DNA of 64,000 nucleotides from JANJUO01 sp942492935 (lineage in GTDB: Bacteria > Bacteroidota > Ignavibacteria > Kapaibacteriales > UBA2268), in assembly GCA_942492935.1 (NCBI GenBank), contig OW818654.1, positions 3,100,001 through 3,164,000 on the forward strand. The letters run 5' to 3'. The notes under the pieces were generated by a model. It searched no databases. It was not told the origin of the DNA and was given only the letters and a program-made list of their open reading frames with translations. Positions 34,793 through 42,912 of this stretch are shown here, one piece after another. Numbering within the stretch: the stretch's first letter is position 1; each line of letters opens with the position of its first letter. The translations under genes and the position numbers were made by a program.

Positions 34793-36496
34793 ATGTCCAA
34801 CATTGGTTCTTATGAAGAAAGAATTTTAAATTTTGATTGGTCAATTTCAGAAAAAGAACTTGGCTACAAAGATGGAGACATCATCAACATCGGTTGGTAT
34901 TGTTCAGACAGAATTTGTGAATTAGGAAAGGGCGATAAAGATGCTCTTTTATGGGAAGGAATGGGAGGAGTTCAAAAAAAATATACTTATAACGAACTTC
35001 GCCTCGCAAGTAATACAATTGCTGATTTTTTAACAGGTCTTGGCATAAAAAATGAAGACAGAGTTTGTCTGTTTATGGACAAAATACCTGAACTTTATAT
35101 CGGTATGATTGGAATTTTGAAAACAGGTGCCATCGCTTTGCCTTTATTTTCAGCATTTGGCGATGATTCTTTATTTGTGAGATTGAATAATGCTGAAGCA
35201 ACTGCAATTATCACTCAAAGAAAACATATTGCAAAGGTAAGAAAGATTATTGACAAAATGCCTTATTTGCAACATATAATTGTTGTAGATTATGATGGAA
35301 AGCATCCTTTAAGAGAAAGAGAAGTATCATTTTCCCTTGAAGAAGCTACACCTGTTGAACACTATGAAATTTACCCAACTAAAGCAGAATCTCCATCTGT
35401 TTTGCATTACACTTCAGGAACAACCGGACAGCCAAAGGGAGTAAAACATGTTCATTATTCTTTGATTTCACAATATCTGACTGCAAGATGGGTTTTAGAT
35501 ATTCAAGAAAATGATATTTATTGGTGTACTGCCGATCCGGGCTGGGTTACTGGAACTTCTTATGGTATAATTGGCGCTTTTGCTTGCGGTGCTACTCAAT
35601 GCGTGCTTGATTCTGGTTTTTCCGCAGAGGCATGGTACAAATTCATAGAAAAATACAAAATAACTGTTTGGTATTCAGCACCAACTGCAATTCGTTCTTT
35701 GATGAAAGCTGGTGATGATATTATCAAAAATTTCGATATGTCTTCTTTACGTCATCTTATTAGTGTTGGTGAACCTTTAAATGCAGAAGCTGTTAATTGG
35801 TCACACAAAGTTTTTGGATTACAATTCCATGATAGTTACTGGCAAACTGAAACTGGTTCTATTATGATAACAAATTATCCTGGTATGAAAATTAAACCCG
35901 GCTCAATGGGCAGACCTTTCCCAGGAATTACAGCAACTTTATTAGACCCTGATACTTTCGAAGAAATTACACAACCAAATAAAGCAGGATTAATTGCATT
36001 TAGACCAGGATGGCCATCTATGATGAGAGGTTTCTGGAATAACGAAGATGCATATAAAAAGAAATTCGTTAATGGATGGTATTTGCCGGGTGACCGTTCA
36101 ACCCTTGATATGGACGGATATTTCTGGTTTATTGGTAGAGATGATGATGTAATTAATACAGGCGGTCATCTTGTTAGTCCTTTCGAAGTAGAATCTGCAC
36201 TACTTGAGCACGAAGCAGTTGCAGAATCTGCTGTTGTATCAAAGCCAGACGATATTAATCTTGAAGTTGTAAAAGCATTTGTAAATCTAAAACCTGGATT
36301 TACTCCAAGTGCTGACTTGGATTTGAATATCATGAACTTTATTCGCAAAAAACTTTCACCACTTGCAATGCCTCAAGAAATTGAGTTTGTTGATAGTCTT
36401 CCAAAAACAAGAAGCGGAAAAATAATGAGAAGAGTATTACATGCAAAAGAATGGGGCTTAGAAATTGGTGATATTTCCACACTTGAAAATGATTAA
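34793..36496 (+). CDS. Acetyl-CoA synthetase-like AMP-forming ligase
   Basis: 567 residues. Adenylate-forming motifs: YTSGTTGQPKG (206-216), YWQTETG (349-355), the GDR hinge region and SGKIMRR with the catalytic Lys543. Trp350 sits where acetyl-CoA synthetases have the Trp that restricts the pocket to acetate, so a small acyl group is predicted. The enzyme would activate it to an acyl-AMP and transfer it to CoA or to the neighbouring ACP. A GGGAGG ribosome site precedes the ATG. Its place between acpS and an ACP gene, rather than with acetate metabolism, suggests carrier loading; that is inference. Confidence 0.85.
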   Translation: MSNIGSYEERILNFDWSISEKELGYKDGDIINIGWYCSDRICELGKGDKDALLWEGMGGVQKKYTYNELRLASNTIADFLTGLGIKNEDRVCLFMDKIPELYIGMIGILKTGAIALPLFSAFGDDSLFVRLNNAEATAIITQRKHIAKVRKIIDKMPYLQHIIVVDYDGKHPLREREVSFSLEEATPVEHYEIYPTKAESPSVLHYTSGTTGQPKGVKHVHYSLISQYLTARWVLDIQENDIYWCTADPGWVTGTSYGIIGAFACGATQCVLDSGFSAEAWYKFIEKYKITVWYSAPTAIRSLMKAGDDIIKNFDMSSLRHLISVGEPLNAEAVNWSHKVFGLQFHDSYWQTETGSIMITNYPGMKIKPGSMGRPFPGITATLLDPDTFEEITQPNKAGLIAFRPGWPSMMRGFWNNEDAYKKKFVNGWYLPGDRSTLDMDGYFWFIGRDDDVINTGGHLVSPFEVESALLEHEAVAESAVVSKPDDINLEVVKAFVNLKPGFTPSADLDLNIMNFIRKKLSPLAMPQEIEFVDSLPKTRSGKIMRRVLHAKEWGLEIGDISTLEND

Positions 36497-36534
36497 TTTA
36501 TAATTCAATTTTTTATATTAAAGGAGTTTTAAAA

Positions 36535-36795
36535 ATGGTTAACAGAGATGAAATTAGAAAAATCGTATTAGATTATGTAATTGCTGAGTATGTTGAAGAC
36601 GAAAGTGATGAAATTACTTATAACACGCCACTTATTTCAGGCGGTATTGTAGATTCATTCTCAATGGTTTCTTTAAAAAGATTTCTTGAGAATAAATATC
36701 AAATTTCAATTCCTGATGAAAAAGCCTCACCTGAAGCATTTGATTCAGTTGAAATAATTACTGATTTAGTCATTGAATTCGTTGGTAACAAATAG
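36535..36795 (+). CDS. Acyl carrier protein
   Basis: 86 residues. The phosphopantetheine Ser is Ser41 in GGIVDSFSMVSLKRFLE, a divergent form of the usual DSL motif (DSF). It is acidic, with four predicted helices. It lies 38 bp after the ligase and 10 bp before the alpha-oxoamine synthase, with AAAGGAG upstream of the ATG. This is not the fatty-acid ACP context (no fabD, fabG or fabF), so it is probably a dedicated carrier for the cluster. Confidence 0.85.
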   Translation: MVNRDEIRKIVLDYVIAEYVEDESDEITYNTPLISGGIVDSFSMVSLKRFLENKYQISIPDEKASPEAFDSVEIITDLVIEFVGNK

Positions 36796-36805
36796 GAACT
36801 TAATT

Positions 36806-38053
36806 ATGGGTTATAGTGATAAACTAAGAGAAATGTATCAATCTCAGATTCAGGGCTTAAAAGATGCTGGTCTATTCAAACAAGAAAGATTCATCCATTC
36901 TACTCAAGCTGCTGATATTGAAGTTGAGTTTCCAGCTGGAAATGAAGTAAAAAAAGTTATTAACATGTGTGCAAATAATTATCTTGGGCTATCAAGCCAT
37001 CCAGATATTATTAAAGCAGCTCATGAAGGTCTTGACACTCGTGGATATGGAATGTCATCTGTTCGTTTTATTTGTGGAACTCAAGATATTCATCGCGAAC
37101 TTGAACAAAAAATTACAAAGTTCCTCGGAACTGAAGATACAATTCTTTTCCCTTCTTGTATGGATGCTAACGCTGGTGTCTTTGAAGCAATTCTTACCGA
37201 CAAAGATGTAATGATATCTGACCGTCTTGTTCATGCTTCACTTATTGATGGTATTCGTTTATGTAGTGCTATTCACGATACCTTCAAACATTCAAATATG
37301 GAACATCTTGAAGAAAAACTTAAATTACACGCTGATAAAAGAATAAAAGTGGTAATAACTGACGGTGTTTTTTCAATGGATGGTGATACAGCAAAACTCG
37401 ATGTAATGGTTGAACTTTGCGAAAAATATGATGCAATTTTACTTGTTGATGAGTCACATTCTTCTGGCTTTATTGGAAAGACAGGTAGAGGAACACATGA
37501 AAAATGTGGGGTATTTGGTAAAATTGATTTGATAACAACAACATTCGGTAAAGCACTTGGTGGTGCATCTGGTGGCTGTGTGTCTGGTAGAAAAGAACTT
37601 GTAGAAATGTGTCGTCAAAAAGCACGCCCTTATCTCTTTTCAAATACAATAGCACCAGTTGTTGTTTCTGGTGTATTGAAAGTTCTTGATATTTTATCAG
37701 AAAGCACTGACCGCAGAGATAAACTCGAAAAGAATACTGAATTCTGGAGAAAAGGTTTATTGGATGCTGGTTTTGTTTTGAAAGAAGGAGATACTCCTAT
37801 AGTTCCTGTTATGCTTTTCAATGCAAAACTTTCACAAGATTTTTCAAGAGAATTATTTGCTGAAGGAATTTATGCAATAGGATTCTTCTTCCCTGTTGTT
37901 CCAAATGGTCAAGCACGTATCAGAACTCAAGTTTCTGCTGGTCATGAAATGCATCATCTCGAAAAAGCATTAGAAGCATTCATAAAAGTAGGCAAAAAAT
38001 TTGAAATTCTTGGGCTAACCAAACAACAAATTATCGAAAAATACGGAATGTAA
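36806..38053 (+). CDS. Alpha-oxoamine synthase (Kbl/serine-palmitoyltransferase-like), ACP-linked
   Basis: 415 residues from ATG 36806, which follows the ACP stop by 10 bp and has AGGAA upstream. PLP-enzyme motifs: INMCANNYLGLSSHP, SVRFICGTQDIHR, LLVDESHSSGFIG and Lys249 in TTTFGKALGGASGG. It is paralogous to the Kbl-like gene at 30469 but lacks that protein's insertion. Family members condense an amino acid with an acyl thioester, losing CO2 (or run the reverse, as Kbl). Placement directly after an ACP suggests an acyl-ACP substrate, as in ACP-dependent members of lipid or pyrrole pathways. Amino-acid specificity is not visible. Confidence 0.83.
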   Translation: MGYSDKLREMYQSQIQGLKDAGLFKQERFIHSTQAADIEVEFPAGNEVKKVINMCANNYLGLSSHPDIIKAAHEGLDTRGYGMSSVRFICGTQDIHRELEQKITKFLGTEDTILFPSCMDANAGVFEAILTDKDVMISDRLVHASLIDGIRLCSAIHDTFKHSNMEHLEEKLKLHADKRIKVVITDGVFSMDGDTAKLDVMVELCEKYDAILLVDESHSSGFIGKTGRGTHEKCGVFGKIDLITTTFGKALGGASGGCVSGRKELVEMCRQKARPYLFSNTIAPVVVSGVLKVLDILSESTDRRDKLEKNTEFWRKGLLDAGFVLKEGDTPIVPVMLFNAKLSQDFSRELFAEGIYAIGFFFPVVPNGQARIRTQVSAGHEMHHLEKALEAFIKVGKKFEILGLTKQQIIEKYGM

Positions 38054-38108
38054 GATTTAAAAATCTTTAATTTCAAAAAATATCTATTTGTTGTTATTTC
38101 GTATATTT

Positions 38109-38142
38109 AACTAAACCCCTTGCAAAAGGGGTTTAGTGTTTT
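38109..38142 (+). terminator. Terminator of the acpS-ligase-ACP-synthase group
   Basis: CTAAACCCCTT / AAGGGGTTTAG 11-bp arms with a 4-nt loop, followed by TGTTTT. Confidence 0.88.
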
Positions 38143-38939
38143 AGTAAGAAGTAATATAGTTAAGATAGCAGGAAATAATTATGGATTTTGAAACAAGTTC
38201 TGAACGAAAATAATTCAAGATTGAATTTCTCGTTATATTAAAATTTCCGAAGTTTTTGCCTTCGGAAGTATTTTCTTTTGTAATAGTTTTATCCCTTCTA
38301 AGTCGTTTTATTAAATCAATCTTTTTAATCTCAAAGAGATTAAATGTTTATAGAAAAGAATTTGCGTTTGCTCCGATAAGACCTCTTCGAGGTCGAATTA
38401 GAAAATCATATTCATCTGCTATAATCATTTGACATCTTCGAGGTCGTAATTGATGAATTATAGTTCTGTTGGTTGTTACAACCGACATTCAATCAGCGTC
38501 AGTTGTTACAGCAGACGGAACAGAGAATGAAACTTCCGAAGTTTTTGCCTTCGGAAGTTTTTGTGTATTTTGGTGGTGTTAATTTGATTGTTTTTATAAT
38601 AAAGTTAATGAATGAAAATAAGGTTTTCAATACCTTATATAATGAAAACCTTAGTAGATAAAAATAATTCTTCCAATTTTTAACCTTATTAATATTTTCT
38701 GGATTTCTCACTTTATTCGAAATGATGTGATTGTAATAGATTCTGAAACAAGTTTGGAAATGGCATAATTTTAGAAAAATAGGATTTAGCAACTATCTTC
38801 AAAAAATTTAATATAATTTGATATTTCACATAATTTAGAATTTTTTTAAAATGAAAAAATATTTATTGGTTATTATAAAAAAAAACTATAAATTTGAAGT
38901 TTAGTTAAGAATGATTAATAACTTATATAAGAAGATGAT
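38143..38939. other. 0.8-kb palindrome-rich spacer
   Basis: No supported gene. It holds two near-identical CTTCCGAAG hairpins (38245-38267 and 38531-38559), a GACCTC-TTC-GAGGTC hairpin (38380-38394) with a variant about 40 bp later, AATCTCAAAGAGATT near 38327, a GGTTGTTACAACC palindrome near 38470, and two partial REP-like units (near 38178 and 38732). Open frames here run across these palindromes and look incidental. Confidence 0.55.
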
Positions 38940-39296
38940 ATGTTAGAAGAATATTTGCCATTAATCATAATGTTAGTAGTTGGTTTTATTGTAGCTGTAG
39001 CTTTCCTCTATCTCGCTGAATGGCTCGGTGCAAGAAGAACAACTCCCGGCAAAAAAACAACTTATGAATCAGGTATGGAACCTCTTGGTACTGCACGTGA
39101 CAGATTTTCAGTTAAATTTTATATGGTTGCAGTGAGTTTTATTGTATTTGATATTGAAGTTGTATTTATGTATCCATGGGCAGTACAGGTTGGAGCACTT
39201 GGCTTAACAGCATTTTGGGCAATGACAGTATTTATGGTTATTTTGTTTATTGGATACTTCTATGAATTGAAAAAAGGAGGTTTCGAATGGGATTAA
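38940..39296 (+). CDS. nuoA: NADH-quinone oxidoreductase subunit A
   Basis: 118 residues with three membrane helices. Conserved regions are YESGMEPLGTARDRFSVKFY and FDIEVVFMYPWA. NuoA is a membrane subunit of respiratory complex I near the quinone site. It overlaps nuoB by 10 bp, so translation is coupled. Confidence 0.95.
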   Translation: MLEEYLPLIIMLVVGFIVAVAFLYLAEWLGARRTTPGKKTTYESGMEPLGTARDRFSVKFYMVAVSFIVFDIEVVFMYPWAVQVGALGLTAFWAMTVFMVILFIGYFYELKKGGFEWD

Positions 39297-39865
39297 ATGA
39301 AATATTGAAAAATCAAGGATTTTTAACAACTTCGATGGATGCAGTTGTTAAATGGGCTCAAAAAAATTCCGCTTGGCCCATGCCTCTTGGAATATCTTGC
39401 TGTGGTATTGAAATGATGGCTTTTGCTGCATCTCGTTATGATGTTTCAAGATTCGGGTCTGAAGTTTTTAGAATGACACCACGTCAATCAGATATATTAC
39501 TTGTGGCAGGTACAGTAACTTATAAAATGGCTTGGGTAGTACGTAAGATTTACGACCAGATGCCTGATCCTAAATGGGTTATTTCTATGGGGGTTTGTGC
39601 TTCAACTGGTGGTATGTTTCGTAGTTATTCAGTAGTTCAGGGAATAGACCAATTTTTGCCTGTTGATGTTTATATTGCTGGTTGCCCTCCCCGTCCAGAA
39701 TCTGTAATTCGTGCATTGATGACAATTCAGGAAAAAATTCAGAAAGACCATAAACCAGATTTCGTCAATTTTGGAAAAGATGTATCTCCAACTCCAAAAC
39801 AACATACATTTGATTCTGACCTTATTTTCAATCCAATGAGAAGTAAAAATATCATAAATGGATAG
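39287..39865 (+). CDS. nuoB: NADH-quinone oxidoreductase subunit B
   Basis: 192 residues. N2 [4Fe-4S] cluster ligands are present: the Cys pair in GISCCGIEMMAFA, Cys in SMGVCASTGGMF and Cys in AGCPPRPES. NuoB carries the terminal iron-sulfur cluster that passes electrons to quinone. It overlaps nuoA and has GGAGG upstream. A terminator follows within 35 bp, so nuoC to nuoN must lie elsewhere. The C-terminal tail is longer than the minimal subunit. Confidence 0.96.
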   Translation: MGLNEILKNQGFLTTSMDAVVKWAQKNSAWPMPLGISCCGIEMMAFAASRYDVSRFGSEVFRMTPRQSDILLVAGTVTYKMAWVVRKIYDQMPDPKWVISMGVCASTGGMFRSYSVVQGIDQFLPVDVYIAGCPPRPESVIRALMTIQEKIQKDHKPDFVNFGKDVSPTPKQHTFDSDLIFNPMRSKNIING

Positions 39866-39898
39866 TGAGAAATAATAAATAATTTTAATAGAATTCAA

Positions 39899-39929
39899 AA
39901 AAAAAGAGGGCTAAATGCCCTCTTTTTTA
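39899..39929. terminator. Bidirectional terminator between nuoB and the peroxidase gene
   Basis: AAAAAGAGGGC / GCCCTCTTTTT around TAAAT, with A and T tracts on both sides. It can stop both convergent transcripts. Confidence 0.9.
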
Positions 39930-39949
39930 TTGTAAAAATATTGGAATTG

Positions 39950-40975
39950 TTACTTTTTCTCAATATTTTTGTCAGTTAATGCACCAAGAAATGTTTTGAT
40001 AGATGTAACTTCTTCAGGAGTAAAATGTTTACCTAAATTTAAGTCAGCCATTTTATTAATCGCTTCATCTAATGTTTTCACTGCACCGTCATGAAAATAT
40101 GGTGCAGTTGCAGCAACATTTCTCAGCATCGCAACTTTGAACATAAATTTATCTGCTTCATTTTTTGTAATTTCAAATCTTCCTAAGTCAGTTGTGTTTT
40201 CATAAGGTTTTACCAAACCCATTTTATTTGGAATATTTCCACCCAATAAAGAACCTGTATGGCAAGTAATACAACCTGATTCAATGAATAATTTCAAACC
40301 AGCTTTTTCTTCTTCTTTAAGTGCCATCAAATTACCACCAAGATAATCATCAAAACGCGATTTTGAAATCAATGTTCTTTCAAATGCAGCAATTGCAACA
40401 GCAATATTATGGAAAATAACAGGTTTTTTATCATTTGGAAATGCTTTTGCAAACATTTCAGTATATTCTGGAATACCAGAAATAACTTTCTCTACTTCTT
40501 TTTCATTTGGCATTGCCATTTCATCAGGATTTAAAATTGGACCTTTTGCTTGTTCAACTAAATCCGCTGCACGGAAATCCCAGAATTGAGCAAATTGGAA
40601 ACCTGCGTTAAGCACAGTATTGGAATTTCTTCTACCAATTTTGCCTGGTAATGAACCTTCTGAAACTTGTTTGCTATCTTGTCCAGCATTGTTTAAGTCG
40701 TGGCAAGTATTGCAAGACTGATTTCCACCTTTTGATAGTTTTGTTTCGTTGTATAATTTCTTTCCTAATTCAATAAGTTCAGGAGTATCGTTTTCACTGC
40801 CTGGCATTTTATCAGCTAAAGGACCTACAAATACGCCTTTTGCTTTTGCCATTAATTCCTGATTATCTTGAGCGGAGAGTTTTGCTGTACCTTCTTGTGG
40901 CTCTTCTTTACTTCCACCACAAGCTGCTAAAATTAAAGCTGTTACAGAAATAAGTATAAAAAATTTTTTCATCAT
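39950..40975 (-). CDS. Di-haem cytochrome c peroxidase-family lipoprotein
   Basis: 341 residues. The lipobox LAAC (Cys near 19) predicts lipid anchoring in the envelope. There are two haem c sites, CNTCH and CITCH, spaced as in the CcpA/MauG family, with PYFHDG and LGRFE motifs typical of bacterial cytochrome c peroxidases. The likely reaction is reduction of H2O2 using periplasmic cytochrome c; MauG-like oxidation is an alternative. It is convergent with nuoAB with no operon partner. Confidence 0.92.
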   Translation of the reverse strand: MMKKFFILISVTALILAACGGSKEEPQEGTAKLSAQDNQELMAKAKGVFVGPLADKMPGSENDTPELIELGKKLYNETKLSKGGNQSCNTCHDLNNAGQDSKQVSEGSLPGKIGRRNSNTVLNAGFQFAQFWDFRAADLVEQAKGPILNPDEMAMPNEKEVEKVISGIPEYTEMFAKAFPNDKKPVIFHNIAVAIAAFERTLISKSRFDDYLGGNLMALKEEEKAGLKLFIESGCITCHTGSLLGGNIPNKMGLVKPYENTTDLGRFEITKNEADKFMFKVAMLRNVAATAPYFHDGAVKTLDEAINKMADLNLGKHFTPEEVTSIKTFLGALTDKNIEKK

Positions 40976-41109
40976 AAACCCAAATAAATTTTACAAACAT
41001 TTGTACTTCATTATAAACGAAATAAAATAAATTTATTTTTTTTATTATTGAATTACTGTCAAAAAAACAATAAAACGATATGAATACCTTTACAAATATT
41101 TTTTTGATT

Positions 41110-41482
41110 GTGATTACTTAGCAGTTTTATAATTTTCAATTTACTTTGTTATTTAAATTCATAAAAATATATTTGGAATAAGTTAAAAAAATAAATAAAT
41201 GAAATTCCTTGAAAATCCCAGAGGGGTTAAATATTTGTAAACCCCAACCTAACCTTCCCCAAGGGGAAGGAATACCCGTAAGTCCAACAATCCCAGCGGG
41301 ATTGAATAATTGTAAACCCCACCTAAATCCTCCCCAAGTGGAGGACTTTACATATTATTCCTCCCCTTGGGGAGGTTAGGTGGGGTTTCTTCTTACAAAC
41401 ATTAATTCCCGATGGGAATTTCAATGAGTATTTTACAAGATAACGAAAATACAAATTTATGGTTAGTTTGCTGAGTAGTCAC
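41110..41482. mobile_element. MITE-like non-autonomous element, copy 2
   Basis: The ends GTGATTACTTAG (41110-41121) and CTGAGTAGTCAC (41471-41482) are inverted with 10 of 12 matches. Its interior follows copy 1 at 10241: TATATTTGGAA, GAAATTCCTTGAAAATCCC, CAATCCCAGCGGGATTGAAT and CATTAATTCCCGATGGGAAT. Extra palindromic inserts (AACCTAACCTTCCCC and the hairpin at 41314) enlarge it. No target duplication is evident. Confidence 0.6.
41314..41388. repeat. Long hairpin nested in the MITE-like element
   Basis: Arms of about 30 bp (41314-41345 and 41359-41388) share AAACCCCACCTAA, CCTCCCCAAG and GGAGGA, with a few mismatches. It is GC-richer than its surroundings, and a partial relative lies about 60 bp upstream (AACCTTCCCCAAGGGGAAGG). 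Confidence 0.75.
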
Positions 41483-41853
41483 AAAAAACTAATATCTTGA
41501 ACAAATTCAAAATCATTTTAAAAAGGAATATCCGTGTCTTTCCGCACTTAATACGAATCTTTGCTAATACATTTCTGAATTTAGCAACGTAGTTGCTAAA
41601 TATTAATAGAAATGATGACTTTGTCTTTGTAAAAAGCTCCGTATGAGCGACATACATATACCGCAGCTAATGTTATTTTTATTGATAACAGTTTTCAATT
41701 TTGATTACTACAACATATATTTCTGTTATTTTATTAACAACAAATGAATTTAAAATTAATTTATTGATATATATAATATTTTACTTGCAATTAATAAATA
41801 CTTTAATTAATTTAAATATGTCTTAAAAGTAAAATTTTTAAAGGAATTTTAAA

Positions 41854-42897
41854 ATGAAAGTTTTTATTTACACACTCTTGATTACAGTAAGTTTTGCATG
41901 TATATATGCACAAACTGCTGTTACTGTGTCATCAACTGATGGTACAACTAAAGTTTTTAATTCAATTCCTTCTGCTATTGAAGGTGCTACAAATGGAGAT
42001 ATTATGTATTTGCCAGCGGGTTCATTTGACGCAAATACAATCGTTGTCAACAAAAAACTACATATAATTGGAGCTGGTTACAACTCAAAAGTACGTGGTG
42101 CAGAAGGTGTTACATATTTAACAGGAACAATATCAATCGTTACTGGTGCATCAGGTGGCTCTTTACAAGGTGTCTTTGTTAGTGGTGCTATACGGTTTGG
42201 TACAAGTTTAGAAAATGCAGATGTGAGTAATTATGTAATTAGCAGATGTTACTTAAATACACTTTTATTGGGTTATGCTTGGAATGGTTTTAATAACAAT
42301 GATAATATTTTAATTAGCGAGAATATTGTTGAAGGTGCTATATATGGAGCATATTCAACTAATGTAAAAGTAACTAATAATGTTTTCAGACAAATTGATT
42401 TAACTGCCAGATTAGTTACACATTTTAAAAATTCAATTTTTTCAAATAATATATTTATACCCATAGACAATAATCCATTTAATGGAGTTGAAGGTTGTAT
42501 ATTTCAAAACAACATAGTAACTAATGGGAATTTTGGCTATGTTAATGCATTCACTAATAATCAGTATATCAATAATCTTTATACTAATCCAGAAGGGCTA
42601 AATCCTTATGGTGTAAGCAAAAGTGAAGGCAATGTAAGAATTGATTTCAATAATATTTTTGTTAATTACAAAGGCGGTGTATTAAGTTTTGATGATGATT
42701 ACCACCTAACACAAGCAGCAATTGATGCGATTAAAGCCACAGATGGTGGACAAGTCGGAATTTATGGAACTGATTCCCCATTCAAAGATTATGGAATTCC
42801 AGTTAATCCAGTTATTAAAGAAAGTAAAATAAGTACTATGACAAACTCCAAAGGACAACTTAAAATCAACTTCAAAGTCGAAGCTCAAACAAAGTAA
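41854..42897 (+). CDS. Exported right-handed beta-helix protein
   Basis: 347 residues with a signal peptide (MKVFIYTLLITVSFACIYA). Residues about 40-250 show the pectate-lyase-like beta-helix pattern: AIEGATNGDIMYLPAGSF, then rungs such as ISENIVEG, VTNNVF, FSNNIF and FQNNIV. No pectinase catalytic motif is evident, so carbohydrate binding or cell-surface structure is as likely as lyase activity. It lies 15 bp upstream of the large T9SS protein and shares its transcript. An AAAGGAATTTTAAA ribosome site precedes the ATG. Confidence 0.8.
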   Translation: MKVFIYTLLITVSFACIYAQTAVTVSSTDGTTKVFNSIPSAIEGATNGDIMYLPAGSFDANTIVVNKKLHIIGAGYNSKVRGAEGVTYLTGTISIVTGASGGSLQGVFVSGAIRFGTSLENADVSNYVISRCYLNTLLLGYAWNGFNNNDNILISENIVEGAIYGAYSTNVKVTNNVFRQIDLTARLVTHFKNSIFSNNIFIPIDNNPFNGVEGCIFQNNIVTNGNFGYVNAFTNNQYINNLYTNPEGLNPYGVSKSEGNVRIDFNNIFVNYKGGVLSFDDDYHLTQAAIDAIKATDGGQVGIYGTDSPFKDYGIPVNPVIKESKISTMTNSKGQLKINFKVEAQTK

Positions 42898-42912
42898 CTT
42901 GGAGATAAAGTT

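Larger units (their letters stand above)
40976..41853. other. 0.9-kb gene-free region with repeats
   Basis: It contains the second MITE-like copy (41110-41482), the nested long hairpin (41314-41388) and a perfect palindrome ATTTAGCAAC-GTA-GTTGCTAAAT (41579-41601). The minus-strand frame at 41463-41657 crosses the element end and palindrome and is probably not a gene. The rest is AT-rich. Confidence 0.55.

Noticed and set aside
36806..38053. Calling this gene serine palmitoyltransferase
   Set aside because: The motifs are closer to Kbl and the paired ligase looks acetate-type, so a long-chain sphingolipid role is not supported.
38473..38792. Overlapping frames on both strands in the spacer before nuoA
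   Set aside because: They run across hairpins and repeat fragments, have no ribosome site or family resemblance, and contradict each other.
41463..41657. 64-codon minus-strand frame
   Set aside because: It starts inside a palindrome and ends at the MITE-like terminus; the composition is not protein-like.
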